A stretch of 64,000 bases of DNA, taken from assembly GCA_963717155.1 (NCBI GenBank), contig OY970326.1, forward strand, positions 2,666,001 to 2,730,000. Direction: 5' to 3'. The stretch's first letter is position 1, and each line of letters begins with the position of its first letter. The notes beneath the pieces are model-generated. The model was not told the DNA's origin, searched no databases, and was given only the letters and a program-made list of their open reading frames with translations. Source of the stretch: G963717155 sp963717155 (lineage in GTDB: Bacteria > Actinomycetota > Thermoleophilia > Gaiellales > JALYLC01). Shown here piece by piece: positions 9,061 through 17,590 of the stretch. A program made the position numbers and the translations under genes.

Positions 9061-9616
9061 GCGAACCTCCAGGGGTCGGATCGAGCTCGGCGCGCAGCCG
9101 CTCGAGCGCGCGAGAGAGACGTGACTTGACGGTGCCGCGCGCGCACCCGAGCGCCTGCGCGGTCTCGGCCTCGTCGAGGCCGAGCAGGTAGCGGTACGAC
9201 ACGACCTCGCGGTCGGCGGGGCGCAGGCGCTCGATCGCGCGAAGGAGATCGTCCCGCTCGGCGCGCTCGAGCGCCTCGTCCTCGGCCGAGCGTGCAGCGA
9301 GCTCGCGCTGGTCCTCGCCCGCGCGCAGGGCCAGGCTGGCGCGGCGAGTCTCCCCGCGCCGCCGGTTGCGGGCCTCGTTGGTGACGATCGTCAGCAGCCA
9401 CGGACGGAATGGAGCGCCGTCGCGGAATCGACTCAGGGCTCGGAACGCCTTGACGAACCCCTCCTGGGCGGCATCCTCGGCCTCGGCGGCGCCACCGGTC
9501 ACGAGATAGGCCGCCCGGAACGCGATGTCCTGATGGGCCTCGACCAGCTGCGCGTACGCCGCGTGATCGCCCCGGCGAGCACGCTCGACCAGCTCCGACT
9601 CTCGGCGGGGCTCCAC
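9053..9616 (-). CDS. ECF-family RNA polymerase sigma factor
   Basis: A 187-residue sigma-70-family factor. Region 2 is visible as DAAQEGFVKAFRALSRF followed by PFRPWLLTIVTNEARNRRR (core binding and -10 recognition); region 4 is LRPADREVVSYRYLLGLDE with the helix-turn-helix ETAQALGCARGTVKSRLSRALERLR (-35 recognition). Regions 1 and 3 are absent, as in ECF factors. The GTG start at 9616 lies 5 nt after a GTAGGT -10 element, suggesting a leaderless transcript. The downstream overlapping gene has anti-sigma topology. Confidence 0.88.
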   Translation of the reverse strand: MEPRRESELVERARRGDHAAYAQLVEAHQDIAFRAAYLVTGGAAEAEDAAQEGFVKAFRALSRFRDGAPFRPWLLTIVTNEARNRRRGETRRASLALRAGEDQRELAARSAEDEALERAERDDLLRAIERLRPADREVVSYRYLLGLDEAETAQALGCARGTVKSRLSRALERLRAELDPTPGGSRA

Positions 9617-9621
9617 CTCGT

Positions 9622-9650
9622 ACCTACACCGCAGCCACGAACGGGGTTCC
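9622..9650 (-). promoter_or_regulatory. Putative ECF-type autoregulatory promoter
   Basis: Reading leftward, GGAACC (9650-9645) and GTAGGT (9627-9622) are separated by 17 nt and lie just upstream of the ECF sigma start. GGAAC-type -35 elements are typical of ECF sigma promoters, and such factors often drive their own operon. This is inferred from two short motifs. Confidence 0.4.
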
Positions 9651-9740
9651 GGGCTTGCGCGATACGGCAGAATGCGGAGTTCCCGCGCGCGCCTTCACCG
9701 GCCGGTCGCAGGACATCCGCCCGGACGAGGGAGCAACCGC

Positions 9741-10826
9741 TTGACCCATAACGTGACGCTGATCCCGGGTGACGGCACCGGGCCCGAGCTCGCCGACGCC
9801 ACCCGCCGGGTGCTCGAGGCGACCGGTGTCGAGTTCAACTGGGACGTCCAGGACGCGGGCGCCGACATCGCCCCAGCGCACGGCGGCAACCCACTGCCGG
9901 ACAACGTGCTCGACTCGATCCGCCGCTCCACGGTGGCGATCAAGGGCCCGATCACGACGCCTGTCGGAACAGGGTTCCGCTCGGTCAACGTCGCCCTGCG
10001 CAAGACGCTCGATCTGTACGCGTGCGTGCGGCCGTGCAAGAGCTACACGGGTGTGCGGTCGCGCTTCGACGACATCGACCTCGTGATCGTCCGCGAGAAC
10101 ACCGAGGACCTGTACGCCGGGATCGAGTTCGAGGAGGGTACCGAGCGCTGCGACGAGCTCATCCACCTCGTCGAGCGGCTGATCGGGGCGCGCATCCGGC
10201 CGGACTCCGGCATCTCCCTGAAGCCGATCTCGGTCACGGGCAGCGAGCGCATCGTCCGCTTCGCATTCGAGTACGCGCGCGCCGAGGGCCGGAAGAAGGT
10301 CACGGCCGTGCACAAGGCGAACATCATGAAGCACACCGACGGCCTGTTCCTGCGGGTCGCACGCGAGGTCGCCGAGCGGTATCCCGACATCGAGTTCGAG
10401 GACCGCATCGTCGACAACATGTGCATGCAGCTCGTGCAGAAGCCCGAGCTGTACGACGTGCTCGTGTGCCCGAACCTGTACGGCGACATCGTGTCGGATC
10501 TGTGCGCGGGCCTCGTCGGCGGCCTCGGGGTGGCCCCGGGCGCCAACTACGGCACGGAGGCGGCCCTGTTCGAGCCCACGCACGGCTCGGCGCCGCGCTA
10601 TGCCGGCCAGAACCGTGTGAATCCCTCGGCGATGATGCTGTCTGGAGTTCTCATGCTGCGTCATCTCGGTGAGCGGGATGCTGCAGACCGACTCGAGCGG
10701 GCGATCGCGGACACGATCGCCGAGGGCAAGGATGTCACCTACGACCTCAAGCCGGAACGTGACGACCCGACAGCCGTCGGAACATCCGAGATGACAGACG
10801 CGATCGTCCGGCGCCTCGGCGCCTAG
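9741..10826 (+). CDS. icd: Isocitrate dehydrogenase
   Basis: Oxidative decarboxylation of isocitrate to 2-oxoglutarate in the TCA cycle; 361 residues. The motif GFRSVNVALRKTLDLYACVRP carries the Ser and Asn that distinguish isocitrate from isopropylmalate enzymes; RENTEDLYAGIE and NLYGDIVSD (metal Asp) follow. At the cofactor site the sequence HGSAPRYAGQNRVNP has Arg, Tyr and Val where the E. coli NADP enzyme has Lys344, Tyr345 and Val351, while NAD enzymes usually have Asp, Ile and Ala; this suggests NADP use. The start is TTG at 9741 because GAGGGAG (9727-9733) lies 7 nt upstream; an in-frame GTG at 9753 is too far from it. mdh follows 9 bases later, so the two form an operon. Confidence 0.88.
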   Translation: MTHNVTLIPGDGTGPELADATRRVLEATGVEFNWDVQDAGADIAPAHGGNPLPDNVLDSIRRSTVAIKGPITTPVGTGFRSVNVALRKTLDLYACVRPCKSYTGVRSRFDDIDLVIVRENTEDLYAGIEFEEGTERCDELIHLVERLIGARIRPDSGISLKPISVTGSERIVRFAFEYARAEGRKKVTAVHKANIMKHTDGLFLRVAREVAERYPDIEFEDRIVDNMCMQLVQKPELYDVLVCPNLYGDIVSDLCAGLVGGLGVAPGANYGTEAALFEPTHGSAPRYAGQNRVNPSAMMLSGVLMLRHLGERDAADRLERAIADTIAEGKDVTYDLKPERDDPTAVGTSEMTDAIVRRLGA

Positions 10827-10835
10827 GAGCCCATC

Positions 10836-11762
10836 TTGCGCACCAAGATCACCGTCGTCGGCGCGGGCAACGTCGGCGCGACGACCGCACAGCGCCTCGC
10901 CGAGCGCGACTACGCCGATGTCGTCCTGGTCGACATCGTCGAGGGGCTTCCGCAGGGAAAGGCCCTCGACCTGAACCAGGCCGGACCGGTCGTCGGCTAC
11001 GAGCCAACGATCATCGGCACGAACGGCTACGAGGAGACCGCGGAGTCCGACATCTGCGTGATCACGTCGGGCATCGCCCGCAAGCCCGGCATGTCGCGCG
11101 ACGACCTGCTGACGACGAACCAGAAGATCGTCGGAGACGTGGCGCGCAACCTCGTCGAGCACTCGCCCCGCACGATCATGATCACGGTCACGAACCCGCT
11201 CGACGCGATGTGCACGGTCGCGCAGCATGAGACGGGGCTGACACGCGAGCGCTGCTTCGGCATGGCAGGCGTGCTCGATACCGCGCGCTTCCGGACGTTC
11301 ATCGCGTGGGAGCTCGGCGTGTCCGCGCAGGACGTCACGGGGTTCGTGCTCGGCGGGCACGGCGACCAGATGGTCCCTGTCACCTCGAACACCTCCGTCG
11401 CGGGCATCCCCGTGAGCGAGCTCATCGCGGCCGACCGGCTGGCCGAGATCGTCCAGCGGACACGGGATGGCGGCGCCGAGGTGGTCAAGCACCTGAAGAC
11501 GGGGTCGGCCTTCTACGCGCCGTCCGCCGCGGTCGCCGAGATGGTCGACTCGATCGTGCTCGACCAGAAGCGCGTCCTGCCCGTCGCCGCCCTGCTCGAG
11601 GGCGAGTACGGGATCGACGGGATCTTCATGGGCGTGCCGTGCAAGCTCGGCGCCGACGGGATCGAGCAGGTCATCGAGGTCGAGCTCACCGATGCGGAGA
11701 AGGCGGAGCTCGGACGCAGCGCCGACGCGGTGCGCGAGCTCGTGGGAGTCCTCCGGTACTAG
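10836..11762 (+). CDS. mdh: Malate dehydrogenase (LDH-like type)
   Basis: NAD-dependent oxidation of malate to oxaloacetate; 308 residues, usual for the lactate-dehydrogenase-like MDH group. Seen are the Rossmann motif VVGAGNVGATTA, the NAD-specific Asp (VLVDIVEG), the substrate-loop Arg residues in ARKPGMSRDDLL, TNPLDAM with Asp rather than a lactate-type residue, and the catalytic His in GGHGDQMVP. The start is TTG at 10836 with GGAG at 10826-10829. Malate dehydrogenase is preferred over lactate dehydrogenase because of the GIARKPGMSR loop and the link to icd. Confidence 0.92.
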   Translation: MRTKITVVGAGNVGATTAQRLAERDYADVVLVDIVEGLPQGKALDLNQAGPVVGYEPTIIGTNGYEETAESDICVITSGIARKPGMSRDDLLTTNQKIVGDVARNLVEHSPRTIMITVTNPLDAMCTVAQHETGLTRERCFGMAGVLDTARFRTFIAWELGVSAQDVTGFVLGGHGDQMVPVTSNTSVAGIPVSELIAADRLAEIVQRTRDGGAEVVKHLKTGSAFYAPSAAVAEMVDSIVLDQKRVLPVAALLEGEYGIDGIFMGVPCKLGADGIEQVIEVELTDAEKAELGRSADAVRELVGVLRY

Positions 11763-11782
11763 CCGGCGTGCTCCGGTACTAG
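11751..11782 (+). repeat. 12-bp direct repeat at the end of mdh
   Basis: CTCCGGTACTAG occurs at 11751-11762 and again at 11771-11782. The first copy contains the mdh stop codon; the second lies 12 nt before the GTG of the next gene and may supply its -10 sequence. Confidence 0.7.
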
Positions 11783-11793
11783 ATACTCCGCGC

Positions 11794-12690
11794 GTGGCAA
11801 CGCGCCGAATCAGCTGGCGGCCGATCGCCGCGGTCGTCGTGGCACTGCCGGTCCTCTGGTTCGCCTCGCCGGGCGGTCATCCGAACGAGCTCCGCGTGTT
11901 CCTCGTGCCGCTCGCCGCCGCGCTCGTGCTGGGCTGCGGCCGGCGCTTCATCCGCGACTTCGCGCCGCTCGCGCTCGGCGTGTTCGTCTACGAGTGGGCG
12001 CGCACGCTCGCCCACCGCGTCCATCCCGACGCCTTCTACCGGCCGCAGCTCGACGCCGATCGCGTGATCGGCCTCGGCACGACGCCGACCGCTCGGCTCC
12101 AGGGGTGGCTGTTCGACGGCCACCTGCGCTGGCACGATCACGCGCTGATCTTCCTGCACTCGCTGCACTTCGCCGTACCGCTCGGCGTGCTGTTCGCGGT
12201 CTGGCTCACGTGTAGGCCGTTCTTCGTGCAGGCCGCCGCGGCGCTGCTCGCGACGTCGTTCGCGGCCGCACTGGTGTTCCTGATCTTCCCCGCCGCCCCA
12301 CCCTGGCTGGCCGTGCGCGCGGGGCTGCTGCACGGCGTCGTGCGGATCCGGGCGCTCGACGAGGCGCAGGGAGCGCACGGCACACTCCAGCACCTGTTCG
12401 ACGACAACCCGGTCGCTGCGGTGCCGTCCCTGCACGCCGCCTACTCCCTGCTCGTGGTGCTGATCGTGTGGCGGATGTGGCCCCGGCTGACGCCGCTCGC
12501 GGTCGCCTACGCCGTGGCGATGCACTTCGCGGTCGTCTACCTCGGCGAGCACTACGTGATCGACCTCGTGGCCGGAGACGCGCTGGCGCTCGTCGCCTGG
12601 TGGGCCGTGGGACGCTCGCGGTTCGCGGTCAGGCAGCGCGAGGATGACGGACGCGCCGCCGTCGCTCGCTCGCCAGCGCCTGTCGCTTGA
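11794..12690 (+). CDS. PAP2-superfamily membrane phosphatase / phosphotransferase
   Basis: A 298-residue polytopic membrane protein. Two PAP2 motifs are clear: AVPSLHAAYS (PSxHA, catalytic His) and GEHYVIDLVAGD (third motif, His and Asp). The first motif is weak, as in the inositol-phosphoryl-transfer (Aur1-like) branch of the superfamily. About six hydrophobic spans are present. The likely role is dephosphorylation or transfer of a lipid-linked phosphate at the membrane; the substrate is unknown. The GTG at 11794 is close to TAGATACT, a -10-like sequence. The C-terminus is basic and unstructured and overlaps the convergent gene by 62 bases. Confidence 0.78.
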   Translation: MATRRISWRPIAAVVVALPVLWFASPGGHPNELRVFLVPLAAALVLGCGRRFIRDFAPLALGVFVYEWARTLAHRVHPDAFYRPQLDADRVIGLGTTPTARLQGWLFDGHLRWHDHALIFLHSLHFAVPLGVLFAVWLTCRPFFVQAAAALLATSFAAALVFLIFPAAPPWLAVRAGLLHGVVRIRALDEAQGAHGTLQHLFDDNPVAAVPSLHAAYSLLVVLIVWRMWPRLTPLAVAYAVAMHFAVVYLGEHYVIDLVAGDALALVAWWAVGRSRFAVRQREDDGRAAVARSPAPVA

Positions 12691-14929
12691 CGACCCGTAC
12701 GAGCGCGTCTACGACCGCCGCGTCCAGGTGCGAGCCGCCGCTCTCGCGCAGCTCGGCCAGGGCCGCGTTGCGTTCTCGCCCCCGCGCGTACACGCGGTCG
12801 GCGGCGATCGCGGAGTAGGCGTCGGCGGCGGCAACGACCCTCGCCTCGATCGGAATCGCATCGCCGACCAGACCGTCCGGGTAGCCGCTCCCGTCGACGT
12901 GCTCGTGGTGATGCCTGACGGCGGGCGCGGCCGGGGCGATCTCGTCGATCCGCCGGACGATGCCCTCGCCGAGCTCCACGTGGCCCCGCATGACCTCCCA
13001 CTCCTCGGGGTCGAGCGGCCCGCGCTTGTGGAGGATGTTGTCGGGAATGCTGGCCTTGCCGATGTCGTGCAGCCAGCCGCCGAGCAGACAGCGCTGCACG
13101 GCGTCGGGTGCGAGCCCGAGCTCGACCGCGGTGGCCGCGGACAGCTCGGCGACCTGCTCGCAGTGCAGCTCGGGCATGCCCTCGCGCGCGCTGGCGAGCA
13201 ACGCGAGGCTCTGCGCGATGCGCACGACCTCGGGCTCGGAGTGCTCCAGGTCCTGCTGCGTGAGGTCGCCGACGAGGCAGAGGCGATTTCGTCCGCGGCG
13301 CTTGGCGGCGTACAGCGCGCGATCGGCCGCTCCCAGCAGCGCGTCGCGGGTCGGGAAGCTCGGGCCTCCCTGGGCCGCGCCGATCGAGACGGTCACGGGG
13401 ATCCGGACACCGGCGACGACCAGCGGCGTGTCGCCGACGGCCGCGCGCACCTCCTCGCCGAGCTCGCGCAGGCCGATCTCCTGCCGCACTCCACTCACGA
13501 GCACGGCGAGCTCTTCCCCGCCGAGGCGCGCGACGAGGCCGCGCTCGCCGACCACCGCCGTGATCCGACGGCCGAGCTCGATCAGCACCTCATCGCCGGC
13601 CTGGTGTCCGTGCGAGTCGTTGATGCGCTTGAACCGGTCGACGTCGAGCAGCAGCACGCCGGTGCAGACCGCGCTGTCCGGCCGCGACAGACGGGCGTCG
13701 AGCGACGCGCCGAGCCGTGCGCGGTTGGCGAGGCCGGTCAGTGCATCCGTCGCCGCCTGACGCTCGGCCTGTGCGAGCGCGACCTCGAGCTCGTCGGCCA
13801 TCCGGCGGCGATCGGAGACGTCGGACAGGACGCCCACGAGCAGCAGCCGGCCGTCGGGGTCGCGGTGCGGGAAGACGCGGGACCAGACGCTGCGGACAAC
13901 GCCATCCATGCCGACCATCCGGTACTCGGTCTCGGTCGACTGGCCCGCGTGCATGTGCGCCAGGTGCTCCCGCATCTGCGGCTGGTCGTCCTCGTGTACC
14001 GCGGCGCGCCAGCGCGCGAGCACGTCGTGCCCCGCCGACCCGCCGAGCAGCCGCGAGATGCCGGGATTGACGTGGAGCGCGCGCAGGTCACCGTCGGGAG
14101 TGCGCTCGAGCTCGAAGAAGACGTCGTCCACGGCCTCGACGAGGCGTGTGAGACGCTCACGCGCATCTCGCAGCTCGTCGGCGACGCGGCGCCGCTCGGT
14201 CACGTCGAGGCACACGCCCTTCACCTGGACGATGCCGCCGCCGATGTGCGAGGCCTGCGCGCGATCGAGGATCCAACGGCACCTGCCATCGCCTCCGACC
14301 ATCCGGTACTCGAGCTCGGCGTTCTCCAGCGAGGCCAGCGCGTCGCCCGAGAAGAACTCGCCGTATGCGAGACGGTCGCCAGGATGGATCGCCGCCTCCC
14401 ACGCGTCCTCGGGCCGCTCGTCGGGGCGCAGGAGGCGTCCGATGATCCGTTCCATCCCGGGCCCCGTGTACAGCTCGCGATACGTGTCGTCAGGGGTGAA
14501 GATGCCGGAGTAGAGATGCAGGTCGAGAGCACGGCTGACCTGCTCGTCGGCCTCGCGGGTCCGCCGGAGCAGATCGACGAGCGTGCCGACAAGGGCACAG
14601 ATGCCGATCAGGACCACGATCCGGCTCGCGGCACTCGCGATGTCCAACGCCCCGGAGCCGGCCTGATCGCGCACGACCGACACGATCGGGCCCACCGCGA
14701 TCGCCGTGCTGGCCATCGCCGTCGCGAGCACGGCGCGTCCGCGCGGGAGGATCGCGACCGCCAGGAGCGCGCCGGGAACCACGAGCAGGGTCAGAGACGC
14801 GGCCGTCGGAAACGCGATCGTCGCAGCCGCCACCGCCAGCGGAGCCCAGAAGCACAGGACCCGGGTGAGAGCAGAGGAGGGCCGTCTCTCCAGGCACGCG
14901 GCTACCACGGGAGAGAGCAGGCGCCGCAC
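12629..14929 (-). CDS. Membrane PAS-GGDEF-HD-GYP cyclic-di-GMP protein
   Basis: About 766 residues: a hydrophobic N-terminus (about 22-120), two PAS domains (about 135-245 and 260-375), a GGDEF diguanylate cyclase domain (about 390-545) and an HD-GYP phosphodiesterase domain (about 575-740). The cyclase signature is GGEEL (470-474) preceded by DVDRFKRINDSHGHQAGD; no clear RxxD inhibitory site is seen. The HD-GYP domain has HDIGK at 621-625 and HHEHVDGSGYPDG with GYP at 682-684. It may therefore both make and degrade cyclic-di-GMP under control of PAS-sensed signals. The GTG at 14929 is uncertain because the frame is open far upstream. It lies 74 nt downstream of the ureohydrolase gene on the same strand. 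Confidence 0.85.
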   Translation of the reverse strand: MRRLLSPVVAACLERRPSSALTRVLCFWAPLAVAAATIAFPTAASLTLLVVPGALLAVAILPRGRAVLATAMASTAIAVGPIVSVVRDQAGSGALDIASAASRIVVLIGICALVGTLVDLLRRTREADEQVSRALDLHLYSGIFTPDDTYRELYTGPGMERIIGRLLRPDERPEDAWEAAIHPGDRLAYGEFFSGDALASLENAELEYRMVGGDGRCRWILDRAQASHIGGGIVQVKGVCLDVTERRRVADELRDARERLTRLVEAVDDVFFELERTPDGDLRALHVNPGISRLLGGSAGHDVLARWRAAVHEDDQPQMREHLAHMHAGQSTETEYRMVGMDGVVRSVWSRVFPHRDPDGRLLLVGVLSDVSDRRRMADELEVALAQAERQAATDALTGLANRARLGASLDARLSRPDSAVCTGVLLLDVDRFKRINDSHGHQAGDEVLIELGRRITAVVGERGLVARLGGEELAVLVSGVRQEIGLRELGEEVRAAVGDTPLVVAGVRIPVTVSIGAAQGGPSFPTRDALLGAADRALYAAKRRGRNRLCLVGDLTQQDLEHSEPEVVRIAQSLALLASAREGMPELHCEQVAELSAATAVELGLAPDAVQRCLLGGWLHDIGKASIPDNILHKRGPLDPEEWEVMRGHVELGEGIVRRIDEIAPAAPAVRHHHEHVDGSGYPDGLVGDAIPIEARVVAAADAYSAIAADRVYARGRERNAALAELRESGGSHLDAAVVDALVRVVKRQALASERRRRVRHPRAA

Positions 14930-15003
14930 GGAACCTAGATCGTCCGTTGCCGTCCGTAGCTTGAGCGGTCGAGCGCGACCCGTGCGAACCGGATCACAGC
15001 CCT

Positions 15004-15939
15004 TCAGCGTGCGAGCGCGACGAGCGAGAGGAACTCGAACATGACGTTCGCCGCGAGCAGCGCCGTCACCTGGCCGGGCCCGTCGTATGCGGGAGCCACC
15101 TCGACGATGTCGAACGCGCGGAAGTCGATCCCGCGCAGCGCGCGCACCAGATCGAGGGCGTGCGCCGAGGTCGGGCCCCCGACCTCCGGCGTACCCGTTC
15201 CCGGGCAGAACGCCGGGTCGACGAAGTCGACGTCGAACGTGAAGAACGCCGGCCCGTCGCCGAGCCGCGCGCGCGCACGCTCGCCGAACTCGTCGGCCGA
15301 GAGCGTGCGGAGCGTGCTCCAGGGCACGATCTCCATGCCGAGCTTCGTCGAGAACGCGTAGTCCTCTCCCGAGTACAGCCCGCCGCGCATTCCCGCCTGC
15401 AGGCAGCGGGACGGGTCGAGCAGGCCCTCCTCGCACGCGCGACGGAACACCGTCCCGTGGTTCAGCGGCCGCCCGAAGTAGGAATCCCACACGTCGTGGT
15501 GCGAGTCGAGGTGGACGAGCCCGAGCGGCCCGTGCACGGCCGCGGCGGCTCGGAGCTCGGCGAGCGTCACCGAGTGATCGCCTCCGATCCCGAGCGCGAT
15601 CGCACCTCCGCGATGGATCGTCGTGACGTACGCGGCGATCCGCTCGAGCGTGTCCTCGATGTACCCCGGAACGGTCGGCGCGTCGCCATAGTCCACGCAC
15701 GAGACGCCACCGAACACCATCACGTCCTGTACCGGGTTGTAGGGCCGCAGCAGCGCGGACGCGGAGCGCACGCCTTCCGGGCCGAACCGGGCGCCCGGCC
15801 GGAACGACGTTCCCGAGTCCCAGGGCATGCCGAAGATCGCGACGTCCACGCCCTCGGTGACCGCAAGCGGAGGAAGGCGCGCGAACGTGCGCGGGCCGCT
15901 GTAGCGCGGCGACTCCAGGCCGCCGACCGGTTCGTACAC
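15004..15939 (-). CDS. speB: Agmatinase-family ureohydrolase
   Basis: A 311-residue arginase/agmatinase-superfamily enzyme that hydrolyses a guanidino compound to urea and an amine at a two-manganese centre. Metal-binding motifs: GGDHS, HLDSHHDVWD and FTFDVDFVDP. The pattern MPWDSGTSFRPGARFGP and the late FCPGTGTPEVGG stretch fit agmatinase-like members, but guanidinobutyrase or guanidinase cannot be excluded. The GTG at 15939 follows the ybaK stop with a single base between them, so the two genes are translationally coupled. Confidence 0.82.
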   Translation of the reverse strand: MYEPVGGLESPRYSGPRTFARLPPLAVTEGVDVAIFGMPWDSGTSFRPGARFGPEGVRSASALLRPYNPVQDVMVFGGVSCVDYGDAPTVPGYIEDTLERIAAYVTTIHRGGAIALGIGGDHSVTLAELRAAAAVHGPLGLVHLDSHHDVWDSYFGRPLNHGTVFRRACEEGLLDPSRCLQAGMRGGLYSGEDYAFSTKLGMEIVPWSTLRTLSADEFGERARARLGDGPAFFTFDVDFVDPAFCPGTGTPEVGGPTSAHALDLVRALRGIDFRAFDIVEVAPAYDGPGQVTALLAANVMFEFLSLVALAR

Positions 15940-15940
15940 G

Positions 15941-16414
15941 TCAGACCTCCGTCAGCTCGCCGACCGTCGGGGACAGCACGCGCAGCAGGTCGTCACGCGC
16001 GAGCTCGATGATCAGGCCGCGCGCTCCACCGTTCAACGCGACCCGCTCGTGCTCCAGGTACTCGCTCTCGGCGTACACGGGCAGCGCGCGCCGCGCGCCG
16101 AACGGGCTGATGCCTCCGACGCGATAGCCGGTCAGCCGCTCGGCGTCGCGTGGCTCGACGAGTGCGGCGCTGCGGGCCTTCGCCAGCCGCGCGAGGGCCT
16201 TCAGACTCAGCTCCCGGTCGCCGGGGACGAGGACGAACGCCGGGTCGCCATCGATCGCGACGACGAGGGTCTTCGCGAGCCGCGCGGGCTCGATTCCGAG
16301 CGCGCTCGCGGCGTACGCCGCGCCCTTCACCCGATGCTCGTAGGGGTGGGATTCGTACTCGACGCCGAGCCGGTCGAGTGTTGTGGTTCCGCGAGTCGCT
16401 GCCACGGCGACCAT
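15941..16414 (-). CDS. ybaK: YbaK/EbsC-family aminoacyl-tRNA deacylase
   Basis: A 157-residue YbaK-type editing protein, which in other bacteria hydrolyses mischarged Cys-tRNA(Pro). The family features are LAKTLVVAIDGDPAFVLVPGDRELSLKALA, with the conserved Lys in AKT, and the Gly-rich GYRVGGISPFG. Of the in-frame candidates, the ATG at 16414 gives the usual length. It is the first gene of a pair with the ureohydrolase; the functional link is not obvious. Confidence 0.85.
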   Translation of the reverse strand: MVAVAATRGTTTLDRLGVEYESHPYEHRVKGAAYAASALGIEPARLAKTLVVAIDGDPAFVLVPGDRELSLKALARLAKARSAALVEPRDAERLTGYRVGGISPFGARRALPVYAESEYLEHERVALNGGARGLIIELARDDLLRVLSPTVGELTEV

Positions 16415-16434
16415 CGTTGCACGGAACCTGCGAC

Positions 16435-16440
16435 TACGGT
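16435..16440 (+). promoter_or_regulatory. -10 box (TACGGT), leaderless start at 16448
   Basis: TACGGT ends 7 nt before the ATG at 16448; no ribosome binding site lies between. Confidence 0.4.
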
Positions 16441-16447
16441 TCGGGGC

Positions 16448-17473
16448 ATGCCCGCGGACCGATCCCGCGCACGACTGATCCTGCTCATCGTGGTGGGGCT
16501 CGTCCTCGTGGTCACGACCGGCGTGTACCTGGTCGGTACGCCGTCTGACGAGTACGTGCTGCTGCCCGACAGCCCGCACCCGGCAGATGCGATCGTGAAG
16601 GTGGCGGGCGAGACGCCGGCAGGCAACCCCGCCGGCCCTGGCATCTACTACCTCGACGTGCGCGTCCACCGCGCCACGATCGCCGAGTCGTGGCTGACGC
16701 CACTGCAGAGCGACGCCGAGCGCGTCCAGGCGGTGCAGATCGTGCCTCCGGGGGCCAACCAGCGCGACGTCAACCGGCTCGACCGCCTCGACGTGCAGAG
16801 CTCCAAACGGCTCGCGGCGCTTGTGGCGCTTCGCGCCCTGGGGCGCCACGTGAAGGTCAGCGGCGGCGGCGTGCGCATCGACGACGTCATCCCGACGTCG
16901 CCCGCACACGCCGACGGGCTCGCCGCGGGCATGGTTGTGACGTCGGTCGACGGAACGCGCGTCGCATCGCTCGCCGGACTGCGCACGCTGCTTGCGAAGC
17001 GCAAGGCGGGCCAGCCGGTGACGATCGGGGTGCTCGACGGATCGCGAAAGCGCACGATCAGGACGACGCTGACGAGCGATCCTGCGGCGCCCGGCCGCGC
17101 GCTTCTCGGAGTCAACGCCGCCGAGGACGTCGCCCCCAACGTGAAGCTTCCGATCCCGGTCACCATCGACACCGGCAACCTCGGAGGACCATCGGCGGGC
17201 CTCGCGTTCGCGCTCGAGATCTACGACAGCCTGACGGGCCGCAAGCTGAGCCATGGCCGACACGTCGCCGTGACCGGGACGATCGACCAGCACGGGAACG
17301 TCGGCCTCGTCGGCGGCATCAAGGGGAAGACGATCGGCGCGAGCCGGGCCGGCTTCGACCTGATGCTGGTACCGAGGGCCGAGGTCGCCACCGCACGCGC
17401 CCACGCCGGCAGCCACATGCGCGTCGTCGGCGTCAAGACGTTCGCCGACGCGCTACGCGCACTGCGCTCGTAA
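16448..17473 (+). CDS. Membrane-anchored PDZ / Lon-like (S16) serine protease
   Basis: A 341-residue protein related to Bacillus YlbL: one N-terminal membrane anchor (LILLIVVGLVLVVTTGVYLV), an extracytoplasmic PDZ domain (about 135-215; GVRIDDVIPTSPAHADGLAAGMVVTSVDG) and a C-terminal Lon-type proteolytic domain. The Ser-Lys dyad is present: Ser in NLGGPSAGLAFAL and Lys in GGIKGKTIGA. There is no ATPase domain, so it should process unfolded or membrane-proximal substrates outside the cytoplasm. In other bacteria such proteins act in cell-envelope or cytokinesis control; the target here is unknown. Confidence 0.87.
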   Translation: MPADRSRARLILLIVVGLVLVVTTGVYLVGTPSDEYVLLPDSPHPADAIVKVAGETPAGNPAGPGIYYLDVRVHRATIAESWLTPLQSDAERVQAVQIVPPGANQRDVNRLDRLDVQSSKRLAALVALRALGRHVKVSGGGVRIDDVIPTSPAHADGLAAGMVVTSVDGTRVASLAGLRTLLAKRKAGQPVTIGVLDGSRKRTIRTTLTSDPAAPGRALLGVNAAEDVAPNVKLPIPVTIDTGNLGGPSAGLAFALEIYDSLTGRKLSHGRHVAVTGTIDQHGNVGLVGGIKGKTIGASRAGFDLMLVPRAEVATARAHAGSHMRVVGVKTFADALRALRS

Positions 17474-17491
17474 GAACCCGCCACGGAAGTT

Positions 17492-17508
17492 ATCCGCACG
17501 TTGCGGAT
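17492..17508 (+). terminator. Small inverted repeat after the Lon-like protease gene
   Basis: ATCCGCA-CGT-TGCGGAT, a perfect 7-bp stem with a 3-nt loop, 19 nt after the stop codon. No T-run follows; it may be a terminator or a protein-binding site for the downstream gene. The rest of 17509-17590 has only a possible TAATGT -10 box at 17549-17554. Confidence 0.35.
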
Positions 17509-17590
17509 GTCGTCAGTTCAGACGGTCGAGTTCGGCGGTCCACACGGCTAATGTCGACAGCCCGGCCAACCGATCGAACGAGCCCGATTC

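Noticed and set aside
9672..9740. N-terminal extension of isocitrate dehydrogenase from an upstream start
   Set aside because: The extension is Arg-rich, lies over the divergent promoter region, and a good ribosome site points to the TTG at 9741.
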